Assembly: GCF_004353825.1 (NCBI RefSeq)
Contig: NZ_SMNA01000006.1
Location: forward strand, 414,923-478,922
Direction: 5' to 3'
DNA: 64,000 bases
Origin: Occultella glacieicola
GTDB taxonomy: Bacteria > Actinomycetota > Actinomycetes > Actinomycetales > Beutenbergiaceae
The position numbers were made by a program, and so were the translations under genes. Below are positions 1-8,287 of the stretch, in pieces. The notes under the pieces were generated by a model. That model worked only from the letters and a program-made list of their open reading frames with translations, had not been told where the DNA came from and made no database searches. Each line of letters begins with the position of its first letter. The stretch's first letter is position 1.

Positions 1-456
1 CGGTTGCTGCGGCGCCGACGCGGCGGCGGGCCCGAGTTGCTCGCCTATCGCGAGGGCTCTCCGACGCGCGGTCCGTGGCACGACCTGACCAGTGTCGACA
101 TCGGCGCCTACGTGAAGCGACGGCTCGGCGAGGACGCGAGCGCCAAGGACTTCCGCACCTGGCACGGTACGGTCCTGGCCGCCGTCACCCTCGCCCGCGG
201 CGCGGACGACACGGGCGAGGCGGCGCCCGAGGACGCAGTGCGCGAGGCCGTGTCGGCCGTGGCCGAGCGGCTCGGCAACACACCGGCTGTGAGCCGCTCC
301 GCCTACATCGATCCCCAGGTGCTCTCCGCGTTCGAGGAGGAGCCGGTCATCGCGACACTCCCGATACCGGGGGCCGGGGAGCCGGTCATCCCCCAGCCGC
401 CCCGGGTCGAGACGGCCGTTCGCGAGATGCTGGAGGCCGACGACCCTACGTCCTGA
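1..456 (+). CDS. DNA topoisomerase IB, C-terminal part (5' end outside window)
   Basis: The open frame runs in from the left edge and gives about 151 residues. The segment with DFRTWHGT (about residues 50-57) and the GNTPAVSRSAYIDP block (about 91-105) matches the catalytic C-terminal part of bacterial, eukaryote-like type IB topoisomerases. The tyrosine of SAYIDP is the expected nucleophile that forms the 3'-phosphotyrosyl link with DNA. The enzyme relaxes supercoils without ATP. The proline-rich, acidic tail after the tyrosine looks dispensable. The N-terminal binding domain lies upstream of the window, so start and full length cannot be judged. The family call is based on the motif pair and is fairly secure. 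Confidence 0.85.
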   Translation, partial: RLLRRRRGGGPELLAYREGSPTRGPWHDLTSVDIGAYVKRRLGEDASAKDFRTWHGTVLAAVTLARGADDTGEAAPEDAVREAVSAVAERLGNTPAVSRSAYIDPQVLSAFEEEPVIATLPIPGAGEPVIPQPPRVETAVREMLEADDPTS

Positions 457-541
457 GCCTTCCGAGTGCGTACTTCCGACACCTGACTTAGCGTGGAGTC
501 AGCGCGGAACCACATCCGGTTCCGGCGAGAGGAGAGCCGAC

Positions 542-712
542 ATGGGCATCGACGACAAGATCAAGAACGCCGCCGAAGAGGCGAAGGGCAAGGCCAAGGA
601 GGCCGTCGGCGACGCGACGGACAACGAGCGGATGCAGGCCGAGGGGAACGCCGAGCAGGCCAAGGCGAACGCCAAGCAGGCCGGCGAGAACGTCAAGGAC
701 GCGTTCAAGTAG
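542..712 (+). CDS. CsbD family stress protein
   Basis: This 56-aa gene starts at an ATG behind a GAGAGGAGAG-like ribosome binding site. The product opens MGIDDKIKNAAEEAKGKAKE and continues as an Ala/Lys/Glu/Asn-rich amphipathic helical protein, which is the signature of the CsbD family (small general-stress proteins, sigma-B controlled in Bacillus; molecular role unknown). Length is typical. The last 8 bases overlap the convergent STAS gene, so the two share a very tight 3' junction. Confidence 0.9.
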   Translation: MGIDDKIKNAAEEAKGKAKEAVGDATDNERMQAEGNAEQAKANAKQAGENVKDAFK

Positions 713-1130
713 GCCGCACTGCCGACCGTGGAGCGGGACTCCCCGGCTCGCGGGACGTGGGACCGGGCTCGTCGTGGACCTCCACGGCGTGCTCGGTCTC
801 CACTATTTCCACCACCTCGACGAGTTGCGAGACCTCGAGAAGGAAGAGCACGAAACCGGGCGGATCGACGATCCGCAACGGAGTCGGCAGTCGGTAGGCC
901 AAGCGAGCCACGATCGCCAGCACGGCGGAGTCCATGAACGTGACCTCGCCCACGTGGAGCTCGACCGGCTTGCTCGTGGCGCCGATCTCCTCGGCGACGT
1001 CGGCGAGCCGACGGTTCATCGTGATGTCGACCTCACCGCGCAACCTGAGCCGAATGGTCGGGCCCGCTTCGTGCACCTCGACCGAGCCCAGGATCGCTCC
1101 GGTCCCACCGCCCACACCAGAACCCGCCAA
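705..1130 (-). CDS. STAS-domain protein (anti-sigma factor antagonist type)
   Basis: The 141-aa product has a central STAS domain (about residues 15-110): a beta-rich start (IRLRLRGEVDITMNRRLADV), the VTFMDSAVLAIVARL block around the usual phosphorylatable serine, and a C-terminal hydrophobic strand. In the family, dephosphorylated STAS proteins bind anti-sigma kinases to release sigma factors. Here the serine of FMDSAVL is in the expected place. The start is taken as TTG with a TAGGACA element just upstream. An in-frame GTG four codons later is the main alternative. No kinase partner is adjacent, so the partner is unknown. Confidence 0.75.
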   Translation of the reverse strand: MAGSGVGGGTGAILGSVEVHEAGPTIRLRLRGEVDITMNRRLADVAEEIGATSKPVELHVGEVTFMDSAVLAIVARLAYRLPTPLRIVDPPGFVLFLLEVSQLVEVVEIVETEHAVEVHDEPGPTSREPGSPAPRSAVRPT

Positions 1131-1269
1131 TGTCCTACCGCCGATCGCCTAGATCCATGGCGTCACCGGGGTCAGGAGCAACGTCGGCCTCGCGACGAGG
1201 CCTCGCGCAGACTTTACGCCGCGGACGGCACTCACAACAACAAGCCACCGACAGAGAGGTCGTGACGAC

Positions 1270-1968
1270 ATGTATGACCACACCGAGTTCGTCCGGACCA
1301 CCTCCGACTTCGCTCGCAAACTCGTCAGGCCGTACGACGTCTATGACGTCGTCAGCGACCTCGTGGAGCGACTCACGGACCTCCTGGGGCTGGCGGGCAG
1401 CGGCGTCTCGGTGGAGGTGGACGGGCGGCTGCGTGCCATCACCACGATCCCGGAGCAACTCGTCGCGCTCGAGCGGGCCCAGGAGGAGACGCAAGTGGGC
1501 CCGTGCGTCGACGCCTTCGCCACGGGTGAGATCGTCGTCGTCAACGATTTGGAGGCCGAGGTGAGGTGGCCACTGTACCGGGAGCAAGCCGGACGGATCG
1601 GAGTCCGGTCCGTCGTCGGGATCCCGATGCACCTGGGCGAGCAGCCCGTGGGTGCCCTCAACCTCTATGAGGAGGGTCCACGCTACTGGGCGGACGACGA
1701 CCTCCTGGCCGCCAGGGTCCTGGCCGATCTGGCCACCGGATTTCTGATCAACGCGTCCCTGTTCGCCAAGCAGGATCTGCTCACCGGCCAGCTCCAGTAT
1801 GCGCTCGAGAGCAGGATCATCATCGAGCAGGCGAAGGGGGTGATCGCGGAGGCCCGCGACCTGCCGGTGGCGGAGGCCTTCGAGGTGATGCGCGCCCACG
1901 CGCGAGCCCGCAACCTGCGGATGAACGAGGTCGCACGGGCGGTCGTGGAGGACGGACTGCGGCCCTAG
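1270..1968 (+). CDS. GAF and ANTAR domain protein
   Basis: 232 aa. Residues about 20-165 form a GAF sensor domain (RLTDLLGLAGSGVSV, then GPCVDAF and the strand VVGIPMHLGEQPVGALNLY). Residues about 172-228 form an ANTAR RNA-binding helical domain (ALESRIIIEQAKGVIAEAR, then AFEVMRAHARARNLRMNEVA). ANTAR proteins bind paired stem-loops in nascent RNA and prevent termination, and the GAF part should sense a small ligand or redox state. The ATG start follows AGAGAGGT. The gene diverges from the STAS gene over a 139-bp gap. The ligand and the RNA targets are not visible here. Confidence 0.9.
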   Translation: MYDHTEFVRTTSDFARKLVRPYDVYDVVSDLVERLTDLLGLAGSGVSVEVDGRLRAITTIPEQLVALERAQEETQVGPCVDAFATGEIVVVNDLEAEVRWPLYREQAGRIGVRSVVGIPMHLGEQPVGALNLYEEGPRYWADDDLLAARVLADLATGFLINASLFAKQDLLTGQLQYALESRIIIEQAKGVIAEARDLPVAEAFEVMRAHARARNLRMNEVARAVVEDGLRP

Positions 1969-1983
1969 CCGAACCACGGTTAC

Positions 1984-2012
1984 TTGAGTCCTTCACGATA
2001 TCGACCTACCGT
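1984..2012 (+). promoter_or_regulatory. Promoter of the Fur gene (leaderless type)
   Basis: TTGAGT (1984-1989), a 17-bp spacer and TACCGT (2007-2012) make a good sigma-70-type promoter. The predicted transcription start is 2019-2020, exactly the GTG at 2020, and no Shine-Dalgarno sequence precedes it. This favours a leaderless mRNA and decides the start codon of the following gene. Confidence 0.5.
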
Positions 2013-2019
2013 GGTCCGG

Positions 2020-2436
2020 GTGAGCACGGCCACGGGGATCTCGGACGTCGAGTTGCTGCGCGCCCACGGATTGCGCGCGACCTCCGGGCGTCTTGCCATC
2101 CTCACCGTCCTCGACAGCTCGCCGCACGTGGACGCGGAGTCGGTGCGCCGGTTGCTCGGCGCGCAGGCCCCCAGCCTGCAGGCGGTGCACAACATCCTCG
2201 CCGACCTGCAACGGGCCGGCCTGGTCCGCAGGTTCGAGCCGGCCCGATCCGCCGCCCGCTACGAACGCCACGCCGGCGACAACCACCACCACGCCGTCTG
2301 CTCGGTGTGCGGGAAGGTGACCGACGTGGCCTGCACCACGGGGAGGTCACCCTGCCTGCACGGTCCGACGCCGCCCGGCTTCGCCGTCGCCACCGCCGAG
2401 GTCATCTTCTGGGGAACGTGCGCGGACTGCGTCTGA
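2020..2436 (+). CDS. Fur family transcriptional regulator
   Basis: 138 aa from the GTG at 2020; longer starts (GTG 2011, TTG 1984) would lie inside the likely promoter. An N-terminal winged helix (LLRAHGLRATSGRLAILTVL, then SLQAVHNILADLQRAGLVRRF) is followed by the metal-binding dimerisation part with NHHHAVCSVCGKVTDV and a second CADC pair near the C-terminus. These are the two CXXC motifs that bind structural zinc in Fur/PerR/FurA proteins. It should be a metal- or peroxide-responsive repressor. The Dps gene 140 bp downstream on the same strand suggests an oxidative-stress role, but no katG is present in the window. Confidence 0.9.
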   Translation: MSTATGISDVELLRAHGLRATSGRLAILTVLDSSPHVDAESVRRLLGAQAPSLQAVHNILADLQRAGLVRRFEPARSAARYERHAGDNHHHAVCSVCGKVTDVACTTGRSPCLHGPTPPGFAVATAEVIFWGTCADCV

Positions 2437-2575
2437 ACGCCTCGATCGCACCGTGGCGGGCAGGATGAAGGCACGCCTCTCCTTGCTGGCGTACGGCGCC
2501 CGACCGGCCTAATCTGGAGTCGTTCACGAAACGGCAAGCAGCAGGCCGCCCGACGGCCAGAAGGGCAGGATCTCC

Positions 2576-3037
2576 ATGACCACCGTCACCACCGCCTCCG
2601 AGAAGCTCCGCGCCAACCTCCAGCGGGTCCTGGTCAATCTCGTCGACCTGCACGTGCTGGGCAAGCAGGCCCACTGGAACGTGACCGGCCGCGGTTTCCG
2701 GGACCTCCACCTGCAGCTCGACGAACTCGTCGATGTCGCCCGGGAGCACAGCGACGTGGTCGCCGAGCGCATGCGGGCGTTGCAGGTCGTGCCGGACGGG
2801 CGCAGCGAGACGGTCGCCGCAACCACCGAACTGAGCTCCTACCCGGCGGCCCTGGTCGCGGTCGGCGACACGGTGGACGCGATCGTCGAGCGGATCGCCC
2901 AGACCGTGGCCGTCGCCCGTGAGGTGCACGACGACGTCGACGCCGAGGACCCGACGACGGCGGACATCCTCCATGAGATCATCGCCGACCTTGAGAAGCA
3001 GGCCTGGATGATCCGCTCGGAGAACCACGAGGTCTGA
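2576..3037 (+). CDS. dps: Dps family DNA-protecting ferritin-like protein
   Basis: 153 aa, the usual Dps length. The helix with LVDLHVLGKQAHWNVTGRGF and DLHLQLDELVDVAREHSDVVAERM carries the His, Asp and Glu residues of the inter-subunit ferroxidase centre. In the family, dodecamers oxidise Fe(II) with peroxide, store iron and bind or shield DNA. ATG is preceded by GGCAGGA. It follows the Fur gene on the same strand and ends at a strong terminator, so it may belong to the Fur-controlled set. Confidence 0.92.
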   Translation: MTTVTTASEKLRANLQRVLVNLVDLHVLGKQAHWNVTGRGFRDLHLQLDELVDVAREHSDVVAERMRALQVVPDGRSETVAATTELSSYPAALVAVGDTVDAIVERIAQTVAVAREVHDDVDAEDPTTADILHEIIADLEKQAWMIRSENHEV

Positions 3038-3054
3038 CCAACAGCTGTCACGCG

Positions 3055-3087
3055 AACGCCCGGTCCGCTCCACGCGGACCGGGCGTT
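3055..3087 (+). terminator. Rho-independent terminator after dps
   Basis: Perfect 14-bp inverted repeat (AACGCCCGGTCCGC / GCGGACCGGGCGTT) with a TCCAC loop, ending in TTT. It starts 17 bp after the dps stop and separates it from the convergent phosphodiesterase gene. The A-rich 5' edge means it could act in both directions. Confidence 0.85.
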
Positions 3088-3111
3088 TCGTCGGGTCCTG
3101 AGGCGCGGGCC

Positions 3112-4953
3112 CTACCGGTCGGTGAGGTGGGCGATCTCCTCGAGGATCGCGTCCCGGGCCGGTCCGTCCGGGATGCGCCGGGCCGCCACCGACGCCAGCT
3201 CCTCCCAGTCCTCGTTGTCGAGGGCCGTGAGGACCTGACGCTCGAACCCGGTGGGTAGGTTGACCCCGATGATCCGGGACCGCAGGCCTTCGGCCGTCAC
3301 GCCCACGGTGAACGCGACCTCGTCGGAGGCGGTGCCGCCCTCGCCCTCCGCGGTGGCGGTCAGGACATGGCCACCGAGGGCGAGCCCACCCGCCTCGATC
3401 ACGTCGCCGACGGACACGTCGGCGCCGTCGAGCTGGTAGGAGACGGAGGTGGCGTCGGTGCTCGCGGCGGCCACGATGATCTGGCCGCCCCGTTCGACCT
3501 CGGTGTCGTCCGCGACCGCGACCAGGTCGACCGTGGGCTCGGACGGTTCCGGATCGACGGCGGCGTACTGGGCCTCACGCCAGCCGATGTAGGCGCCGGG
3601 CCGGTCGGTGACGATGCCGTCGACGCCGAGGTCCGTCAGCTGCTGCCAGGCGTCGGCACCGTTCACGGTGTAGGGCAGCACCGCGATCCCGGCCTCGTGC
3701 AACCGGTCGATGATCTCCGCGGTCAGGCCCCCGTTCGCCGACGGGTTGTACATGGTGGCACCGACCGACTGGGCCACGGCCACCGGGTCGGCGTCGACGG
3801 CCCCCCGGAGCACTCCGCGTGGGATCTCCGGCGCGTAATCGCGTGCGTAGCCCACCGCGGCGAGGTCGAACGACTCGATGACCACCCGGTCGGTCAGCCC
3901 GGCCTCGCGGATCAGGTCGATCATGTGCTCGACCTCGGCGCGGGTCTCAGGTCCCTTGATCTCCAGCATCAGGGTTCCCGGGTTGCGCTGCATCAGGTCG
4001 AGGATCTGCGCGAAGGTGGGCAACGACGCGGCGAGGGCCGGGTCACGCCACGAGCCGGCGTCCAGGGTCTGCAGGTAGCTGCTCTGGAGTTGGGCCACGT
4101 CGCCGGTGCCGTCCGTGGTCCGGTCGACCGTCTGGTCGTGAAGCACGATCGGCACACCGTCGGCCGTGGTGTGGACGTCGATCTCGACGTACTCCGCTCC
4201 GGATTGCATGGCCGCGGCCTCGGACAACAGCGTGTTCTCCGGCAGGATCTGTGAGTACCCGCGGTGGGCGATGACGACCGGCAGTTCCCCGTCGTCGATG
4301 ATGAAGTCGGCCGGTTCGATCTCGGTGACCAGAATGTCGTCGAAGCTGACGGTCGAGTTGTCAGCGACCAGGCCGAGCACGCCGGCCTCGGAGCGCTGGA
4401 TCTGACCCCGCAGGATGAGTTCACCGTCGAAGTACCACTTGGCTGAACTGCCCTGGACCTCGACGGCGACCCGGACCTCCTGACCGACGCCGGCGTCGTA
4501 GGGGGCGGCCGCGGTGTACGGGACGTTCCAGCCGCCCGCGGCCGTCCGGTTCGCGAACTCGATACCGTTGCCCGCCGAGCTGGTGGTGCGCATCGCGGCC
4601 TGCCACCAGGGCGTCGAACCGTCCGGGGGGATGTCGAGTGCGATCGCCGTCCACCTGGTGGCGTTGGCGACCTCCTCGAAGCGGACGGTCGCCTCGACCC
4701 GGTAGTTGTCCAGGTGGGTGCCGAAGGTGAGCCGGTCGATGCCGCCGGCAGTGACCACGAGACGGCCGTCCTCGACGCGCCAGTCCCCCTCGACCGGGTT
4801 CCAACCCTCCGGGATCTCGCCCGCATCGAAGTTCTCCGACAGGACGACGTCGCCCGGCTCCGCGGACGCCGCCGGGACGATGACACAAGCTCCCGCAACG
4901 GCGGCGGACAAGGCCGCCAGGCCCGCGATCGCGGGCCGGAAGGTGCTGCTCAT
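3112..4953 (-). CDS. Secreted glycerophosphodiester phosphodiesterase with N-terminal sugar-binding-like and C-terminal helical domains
   Basis: 613 aa. Residues 1-31 are a Sec signal peptide ending PAASA. Residues about 35-210 look like a concanavalin/laminin-G-type beta sandwich (opens VVLSENFDAGEIPEGWNP). Residues about 222-465 are a GDPD domain: VIAHRGYSQILPENT, EIDVHTTADGVPIVLHDQ and MLEIKGPET give the catalytic His pair and the acidic metal ligands. The tail (about 475-613) has a beta-rich part and a helical end resembling the FIMAH-type module also seen in the protein at 37614. The enzyme would hydrolyse glycerophosphodiesters outside the cell. The three-part architecture is unusual. 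A divergent FHA gene lies 190 bp upstream. Confidence 0.9.
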   Translation of the reverse strand: MSSTFRPAIAGLAALSAAVAGACVIVPAASAEPGDVVLSENFDAGEIPEGWNPVEGDWRVEDGRLVVTAGGIDRLTFGTHLDNYRVEATVRFEEVANATRWTAIALDIPPDGSTPWWQAAMRTTSSAGNGIEFANRTAAGGWNVPYTAAAPYDAGVGQEVRVAVEVQGSSAKWYFDGELILRGQIQRSEAGVLGLVADNSTVSFDDILVTEIEPADFIIDDGELPVVIAHRGYSQILPENTLLSEAAAMQSGAEYVEIDVHTTADGVPIVLHDQTVDRTTDGTGDVAQLQSSYLQTLDAGSWRDPALAASLPTFAQILDLMQRNPGTLMLEIKGPETRAEVEHMIDLIREAGLTDRVVIESFDLAAVGYARDYAPEIPRGVLRGAVDADPVAVAQSVGATMYNPSANGGLTAEIIDRLHEAGIAVLPYTVNGADAWQQLTDLGVDGIVTDRPGAYIGWREAQYAAVDPEPSEPTVDLVAVADDTEVERGGQIIVAAASTDATSVSYQLDGADVSVGDVIEAGGLALGGHVLTATAEGEGGTASDEVAFTVGVTAEGLRSRIIGVNLPTGFERQVLTALDNEDWEELASVAARRIPDGPARDAILEEIAHLTDR

Positions 4954-5143
4954 GAGTGCTCCAGTTCACCGGTGACAACTGACCTCCCGACCCTATGAAG
5001 CCCCGATGTCGAGCGCCCGTCGAGGAGGAGAACACCTGGTGGCCCTTCGCCGTCGCACGCACTCCGCGTCGGGATGCGCTCGCGCAACAGCCGGGCGATA
5101 GTGGTCGGGCGCGCACGACAACACGTTCCAGGAGGCGACGAGC

Positions 5144-5650
5144 ATGACGAACGATTCGGCCCAGGACCCGGTCGAGGAGCCCGGCACGACCCACGCGGCG
5201 CCCGGTTCGGGGCACCCCGAACTGATGGTCTCGCGGGCCGGGGCCGCCATGCCGGGTGAAGTTCCACTCCGGTTCCCGCTGGACAAGGACGAGGTCACCG
5301 TCGGGTCCGGGCCGGACCAGGACATCCGGCTCGACGGGCTCGAGCCGCATCACCTGACCGTCTATCACGACGAGCGCGACGAGTATCGCGTGCGCCCCTA
5401 CGGCCAGGTCGAGGGCGGTTCCGTGACCGAGCCGGCGCACCGAGTCCTGCGCACGGGTGCCCGGGTCGCGATCGGACCATGGGAGGTCACCTTCCAGCGA
5501 GCCGAGTACGCCGACCACGGGCGTCCGTTCGGCGGACGCGAGGGGGGCGAACTCTCGGACAACCTCACCCAGCCCCCGCGGCCCGCCGACCGCGACGATG
5601 CCGTGGAGCCTGTGGGCCGCGAAGGGGTTCAGGAACAGCAGAACGACTGA
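5144..5650 (+). CDS. FHA-domain protein
   Basis: 168 aa; ATG 7 nt after CCAGGAGG. Residues about 40-120 resemble a forkhead-associated fold: VTVGSGPDQDIRLDGLEPHH, then LTVYHDERDEYRVRP and GARVAIGPWEVTF. FHA domains bind phosphothreonine peptides. The usual GR...S...H core is altered here (GSGPDQD...EPHH), so peptide binding is uncertain. The N- and C-termini are acidic and low-complexity. The gene precedes an amino acid permease by 41 bp and may be co-transcribed with it. Confidence 0.65.
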   Translation: MTNDSAQDPVEEPGTTHAAPGSGHPELMVSRAGAAMPGEVPLRFPLDKDEVTVGSGPDQDIRLDGLEPHHLTVYHDERDEYRVRPYGQVEGGSVTEPAHRVLRTGARVAIGPWEVTFQRAEYADHGRPFGGREGGELSDNLTQPPRPADRDDAVEPVGREGVQEQQND

Positions 5651-5691
5651 CCCGGTCGCGTGAGGCAGGTGCTGCCGCAAGGAGGAGGCCC

Positions 5692-7011
5692 ATGACGGAG
5701 CCAACGGACACGGCCGACCCCAAGACCCGGCTACGACGGGGCATCGGTGGTGGGCTCCTCTTCGCCTTCATCCTCGGGGACGTGCTCGGCGCGGGCGTCT
5801 ACGCACTGACCGGCGAACTGGCTGCCGACGCCGGCGGGCTGATGTGGGTGCCGATCGTGATCGCGATGGGCATGGCGCTGCTGACGGCGGGCTCGTACGC
5901 GGAACTGGTGACCAAGTATCCGCGCGCCGGCGGATCGGCGATCTTCGCCCAGCGGGCCTTCGGTCGGCCGCTCGTCTCGTTCCTGGTCGGGTACTGCATG
6001 CTCTGTGCGGGCGTGGTCAGCGTCGCCGGTCTGGCGATCGCCTTCAGCGGCGACTACCTGGGCACGTTCCTCACGGTCCCGGTACCCGTCGCGGCGCCGA
6101 TCTTCCTGTTCCTGCTGGCGTTGCTGAACCTGCGGGGCATCAAGGAGTCGGTGACCTCGAATCTGGTCATGACGATCGTCGAGGTCAGCGGCCTGGTGCT
6201 GGTCATCGCGCTGGTCGGCGCAGCCCTCGGTGCCGGCCGTGGCGACGTCGGCCGGATCCTCGAACCGCCGCCCGGACCGGGGGCTGCCTTCGCCGTCCTC
6301 GGGGCCGCGCTGCTCGCGTTCTACAGTTTCGTCGGGTTCGAGACCTCCGCCAACGTCGCCGAGGAGGTACGCGACGTCCGCCGTGTGTACCCGCGGGCGC
6401 TGTTCGGTGCTCTGATCGTGGCCGGGATCGTCTACGTCCTGATCGCGCTCGCCTCGGCGGCGATGCTGCCGCCGCAGGAACTGGCCGGTTCGAGCGGACC
6501 CCTGCTGCAGGTGGTGACTGCGACCGGCTACTCGGTCCCGGACTGGCTGTTCAGTCTGGTCGCCCTCATCGCCGTCGCGAACGGGGCGCTGCTCACCTCG
6601 ATCATGAGTTCGCGCCTCGCGTACGGGATGGCGGAGGAGGGGCTGCTGCCGAGCCCGCTCGCGCGTCTCCTGCCGAAGCGGCGCACCCCGTGGGTGGCGA
6701 TCCTGGTGACCGCAGCTCTGTCGGCGCTCCTGGCGGCCGTGGGCACGCTCGAACTGTTGGCCGAGACCGTCGTCCTGTTCCTGTTGTTCGTCTTCATATC
6801 GACGAACCTGGCCGTGTTGGTCCTGCGCGGCGACGACCCCGGGCCGCACTTCCGGGTTCCCACTGCCGTGCCCGTCCTCGCCCTGCTGAGCTGTGCGGTG
6901 CTGCTGATCCAGCAGACCTGGCAGGTATGGGCGCTCGGCGGCGTCCTTCTCCTGCTCGGCGTCGTCCTGTACGCACTCCACCGCCGGTTCGGCACCAGCG
7001 ACTCACCCTGA
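5692..7011 (+). CDS. APC family amino acid permease
   Basis: 439 aa with about 12 predicted membrane helices. The first helix carries LFAFILGDVLGAGVYALTG, the unwound TM1 glycine motif of APC transporters, and the loop SYAELVTKYPRAGGSAIFAQR is typical of the family. TM6 contains FYSFVGFETSANVAEEVRD, the usual substrate-helix signature. The start is the ATG 2 nt after GGAGGAGGCC; a longer frame extends upstream into the FHA gene but without a ribosome site. Probable proton-coupled uptake of an amino acid or polyamine; substrate not predictable. Confidence 0.88.
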   Translation: MTEPTDTADPKTRLRRGIGGGLLFAFILGDVLGAGVYALTGELAADAGGLMWVPIVIAMGMALLTAGSYAELVTKYPRAGGSAIFAQRAFGRPLVSFLVGYCMLCAGVVSVAGLAIAFSGDYLGTFLTVPVPVAAPIFLFLLALLNLRGIKESVTSNLVMTIVEVSGLVLVIALVGAALGAGRGDVGRILEPPPGPGAAFAVLGAALLAFYSFVGFETSANVAEEVRDVRRVYPRALFGALIVAGIVYVLIALASAAMLPPQELAGSSGPLLQVVTATGYSVPDWLFSLVALIAVANGALLTSIMSSRLAYGMAEEGLLPSPLARLLPKRRTPWVAILVTAALSALLAAVGTLELLAETVVLFLLFVFISTNLAVLVLRGDDPGPHFRVPTAVPVLALLSCAVLLIQQTWQVWALGGVLLLLGVVLYALHRRFGTSDSP

Positions 7012-7073
7012 ACCGGTGCACGCCCCCGCGCACCCGGTGGCGGGCGCCAGGAAGCGGTGGGATCGTGGCCGGT

Positions 7074-7226
7074 ATGGACAACAAGGAGCCGAGGACGCCC
7101 TCCGAGCAGCCGTACGACCCGGCTCGGGACCCGGACGCCGATCCCGAGGAGCTGGAGTCCCGTCGGCTCGCCCGTCAGCCCGACCAGGCCGAGGGCGCGG
7201 ACGATCCCGCGGAGGATGGGGAGTAA
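7074..7226 (+). CDS. Small acidic hypothetical protein
   Basis: 50 aa starting MDNKEPRTPSEQPYDPARDP. It is very rich in Asp, Glu, Pro and Arg and without hydrophobic core residues, so probably disordered. The stop is 5 bp before the ATG of the next small gene and the end of this gene supplies that gene's GGGGAG ribosome site, which suggests co-expression. No function recognised. Confidence 0.5.
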   Translation: MDNKEPRTPSEQPYDPARDPDADPEELESRRLARQPDQAEGADDPAEDGE

Positions 7227-7231
7227 GCATC

Positions 7232-7465
7232 ATGGCGATCTGTGACACCTGCGGCAATGACTACGACAAGCCCCTGACCGTGGCCCGCGGCGACGTGCGC
7301 GGCACGTTCGACAGTTTCGAGTGCGCCATCCACGCGCTCGCGCCGGCGTGCGCCCATTGCGGCTGCCGGGTCCTGGGCCACGGCGTCGAGAACGACCAGG
7401 GCATCTACTGCTGCGCCAACTGCGCCCGGATGGCCGGCGAGGTCGCCCTCGCCGACCGCGCCTGA
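7232..7465 (+). CDS. Small cysteine-rich zinc-binding-type protein
   Basis: 77 aa with eight cysteines: CDTC near the N-terminus, one in SFECAIHAL, CAHCGC in the middle and CCANC near the C-terminus, plus conserved-looking histidines (CAIHALAP, LGHGVE). The spacing suggests one or two zinc ribbons or treble-clef knuckles. It resembles short conserved actinobacterial proteins of unknown role. ATG follows GGGGAG. No enzyme function can be assigned. Confidence 0.7.
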   Translation: MAICDTCGNDYDKPLTVARGDVRGTFDSFECAIHALAPACAHCGCRVLGHGVENDQGIYCCANCARMAGEVALADRA

Positions 7466-7525
7466 CCCCTCCACGGTCGTTCGGGACGCGGCACTACGCT
7501 GCGCGCGGCCGCGGTCGACGCCCGC

Positions 7526-8074
7526 TCAGACGGTCTGGCCGCTGTGCTCTCCCTCGGCCAGTTCCTCGACGACCTTGGCGTTGAAGGCGGGCAGATCGTC
7601 CGGGGTGCGGCTGCTGACCAGGCCGGCGTCGACCACGACCTCCTCGTCGACCCAGTGCGCCCCGGCATTGACGAGATCCGTGCGCAGGCTGGGATAGGAC
7701 GTCACCGTGCGGCCCTTGAGCACGTCGGCGTCGGTGAGGATCCAGCCGCCGTGGCAGATCACGCCCACCGGCTTGTGCTGGGCGAAGAAGTCACGGACGA
7801 ACGACACCGACGCGGCGTCCATGCGCAGGTGGTCGCCGTTGACGACCCCTCCGGGCAGAACCAGCCCGTCGAAGTCAGCAGCCGACGCATCGGCCGAGCG
7901 GACATCCACGGCTGCCTCGTGGCCGTTCTTGCCCGTGATCGAGCCGGTCTCCGGCGAGACGAGACTCGCCGTGGCACCGGAGTCGGTGACCGCCTGCCAC
8001 GGACTCGTCAGCTCGCTGTCCTCGAAGCCGTTCGTCGCCAGGAAGGCGACCTTCCGTCCGGCAATATCAGACAT
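7526..8074 (-). CDS. DJ-1/PfpI family protein (glutamine amidotransferase-like)
   Basis: 182 aa covering one DJ-1/PfpI domain. The strand KVAFLATNGFEDSEL supplies the conserved Glu, and VGVICHGGWIL carries the nucleophilic elbow Cys-His (about residues 106-107). Closest in style to YhbO/PfpI stress proteins, which act as chaperone/deglycase or protease-like enzymes; the exact reaction is disputed in the literature. ATG start is preceded by a GAGGAG element on the minus strand. Confidence 0.88.
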   Translation of the reverse strand: MSDIAGRKVAFLATNGFEDSELTSPWQAVTDSGATASLVSPETGSITGKNGHEAAVDVRSADASAADFDGLVLPGGVVNGDHLRMDAASVSFVRDFFAQHKPVGVICHGGWILTDADVLKGRTVTSYPSLRTDLVNAGAHWVDEEVVVDAGLVSSRTPDDLPAFNAKVVEELAEGEHSGQTV

Positions 8075-8287
8075 GACATCTCCTCAGTTCGTCGGTCCGT
8101 CCCACGCTAAGTGCGCGGTGACCATTGCGCGACAGGTGCTCGGTCGGGTGGGCGGCGGATGCACGATCGGTGGCGTGGTGTAATCTGGGTCACACCGTTC
8201 GGGCGTCGCGCAGTCGCGCCGCCGTGACGGGCCTGCCAGCCACCTGTTGCTCCTGCCCCCGGCAACTCCACGAGTCCGGGGAGTGCC

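Noticed and set aside
1135..1977. 280-codon minus-strand frame opposite the GAF-ANTAR gene
   Set aside because: Mirror frame of a GC-rich coding gene; His/Asp/Arg-rich with no domain, while the plus strand shows clear GAF and ANTAR motifs.
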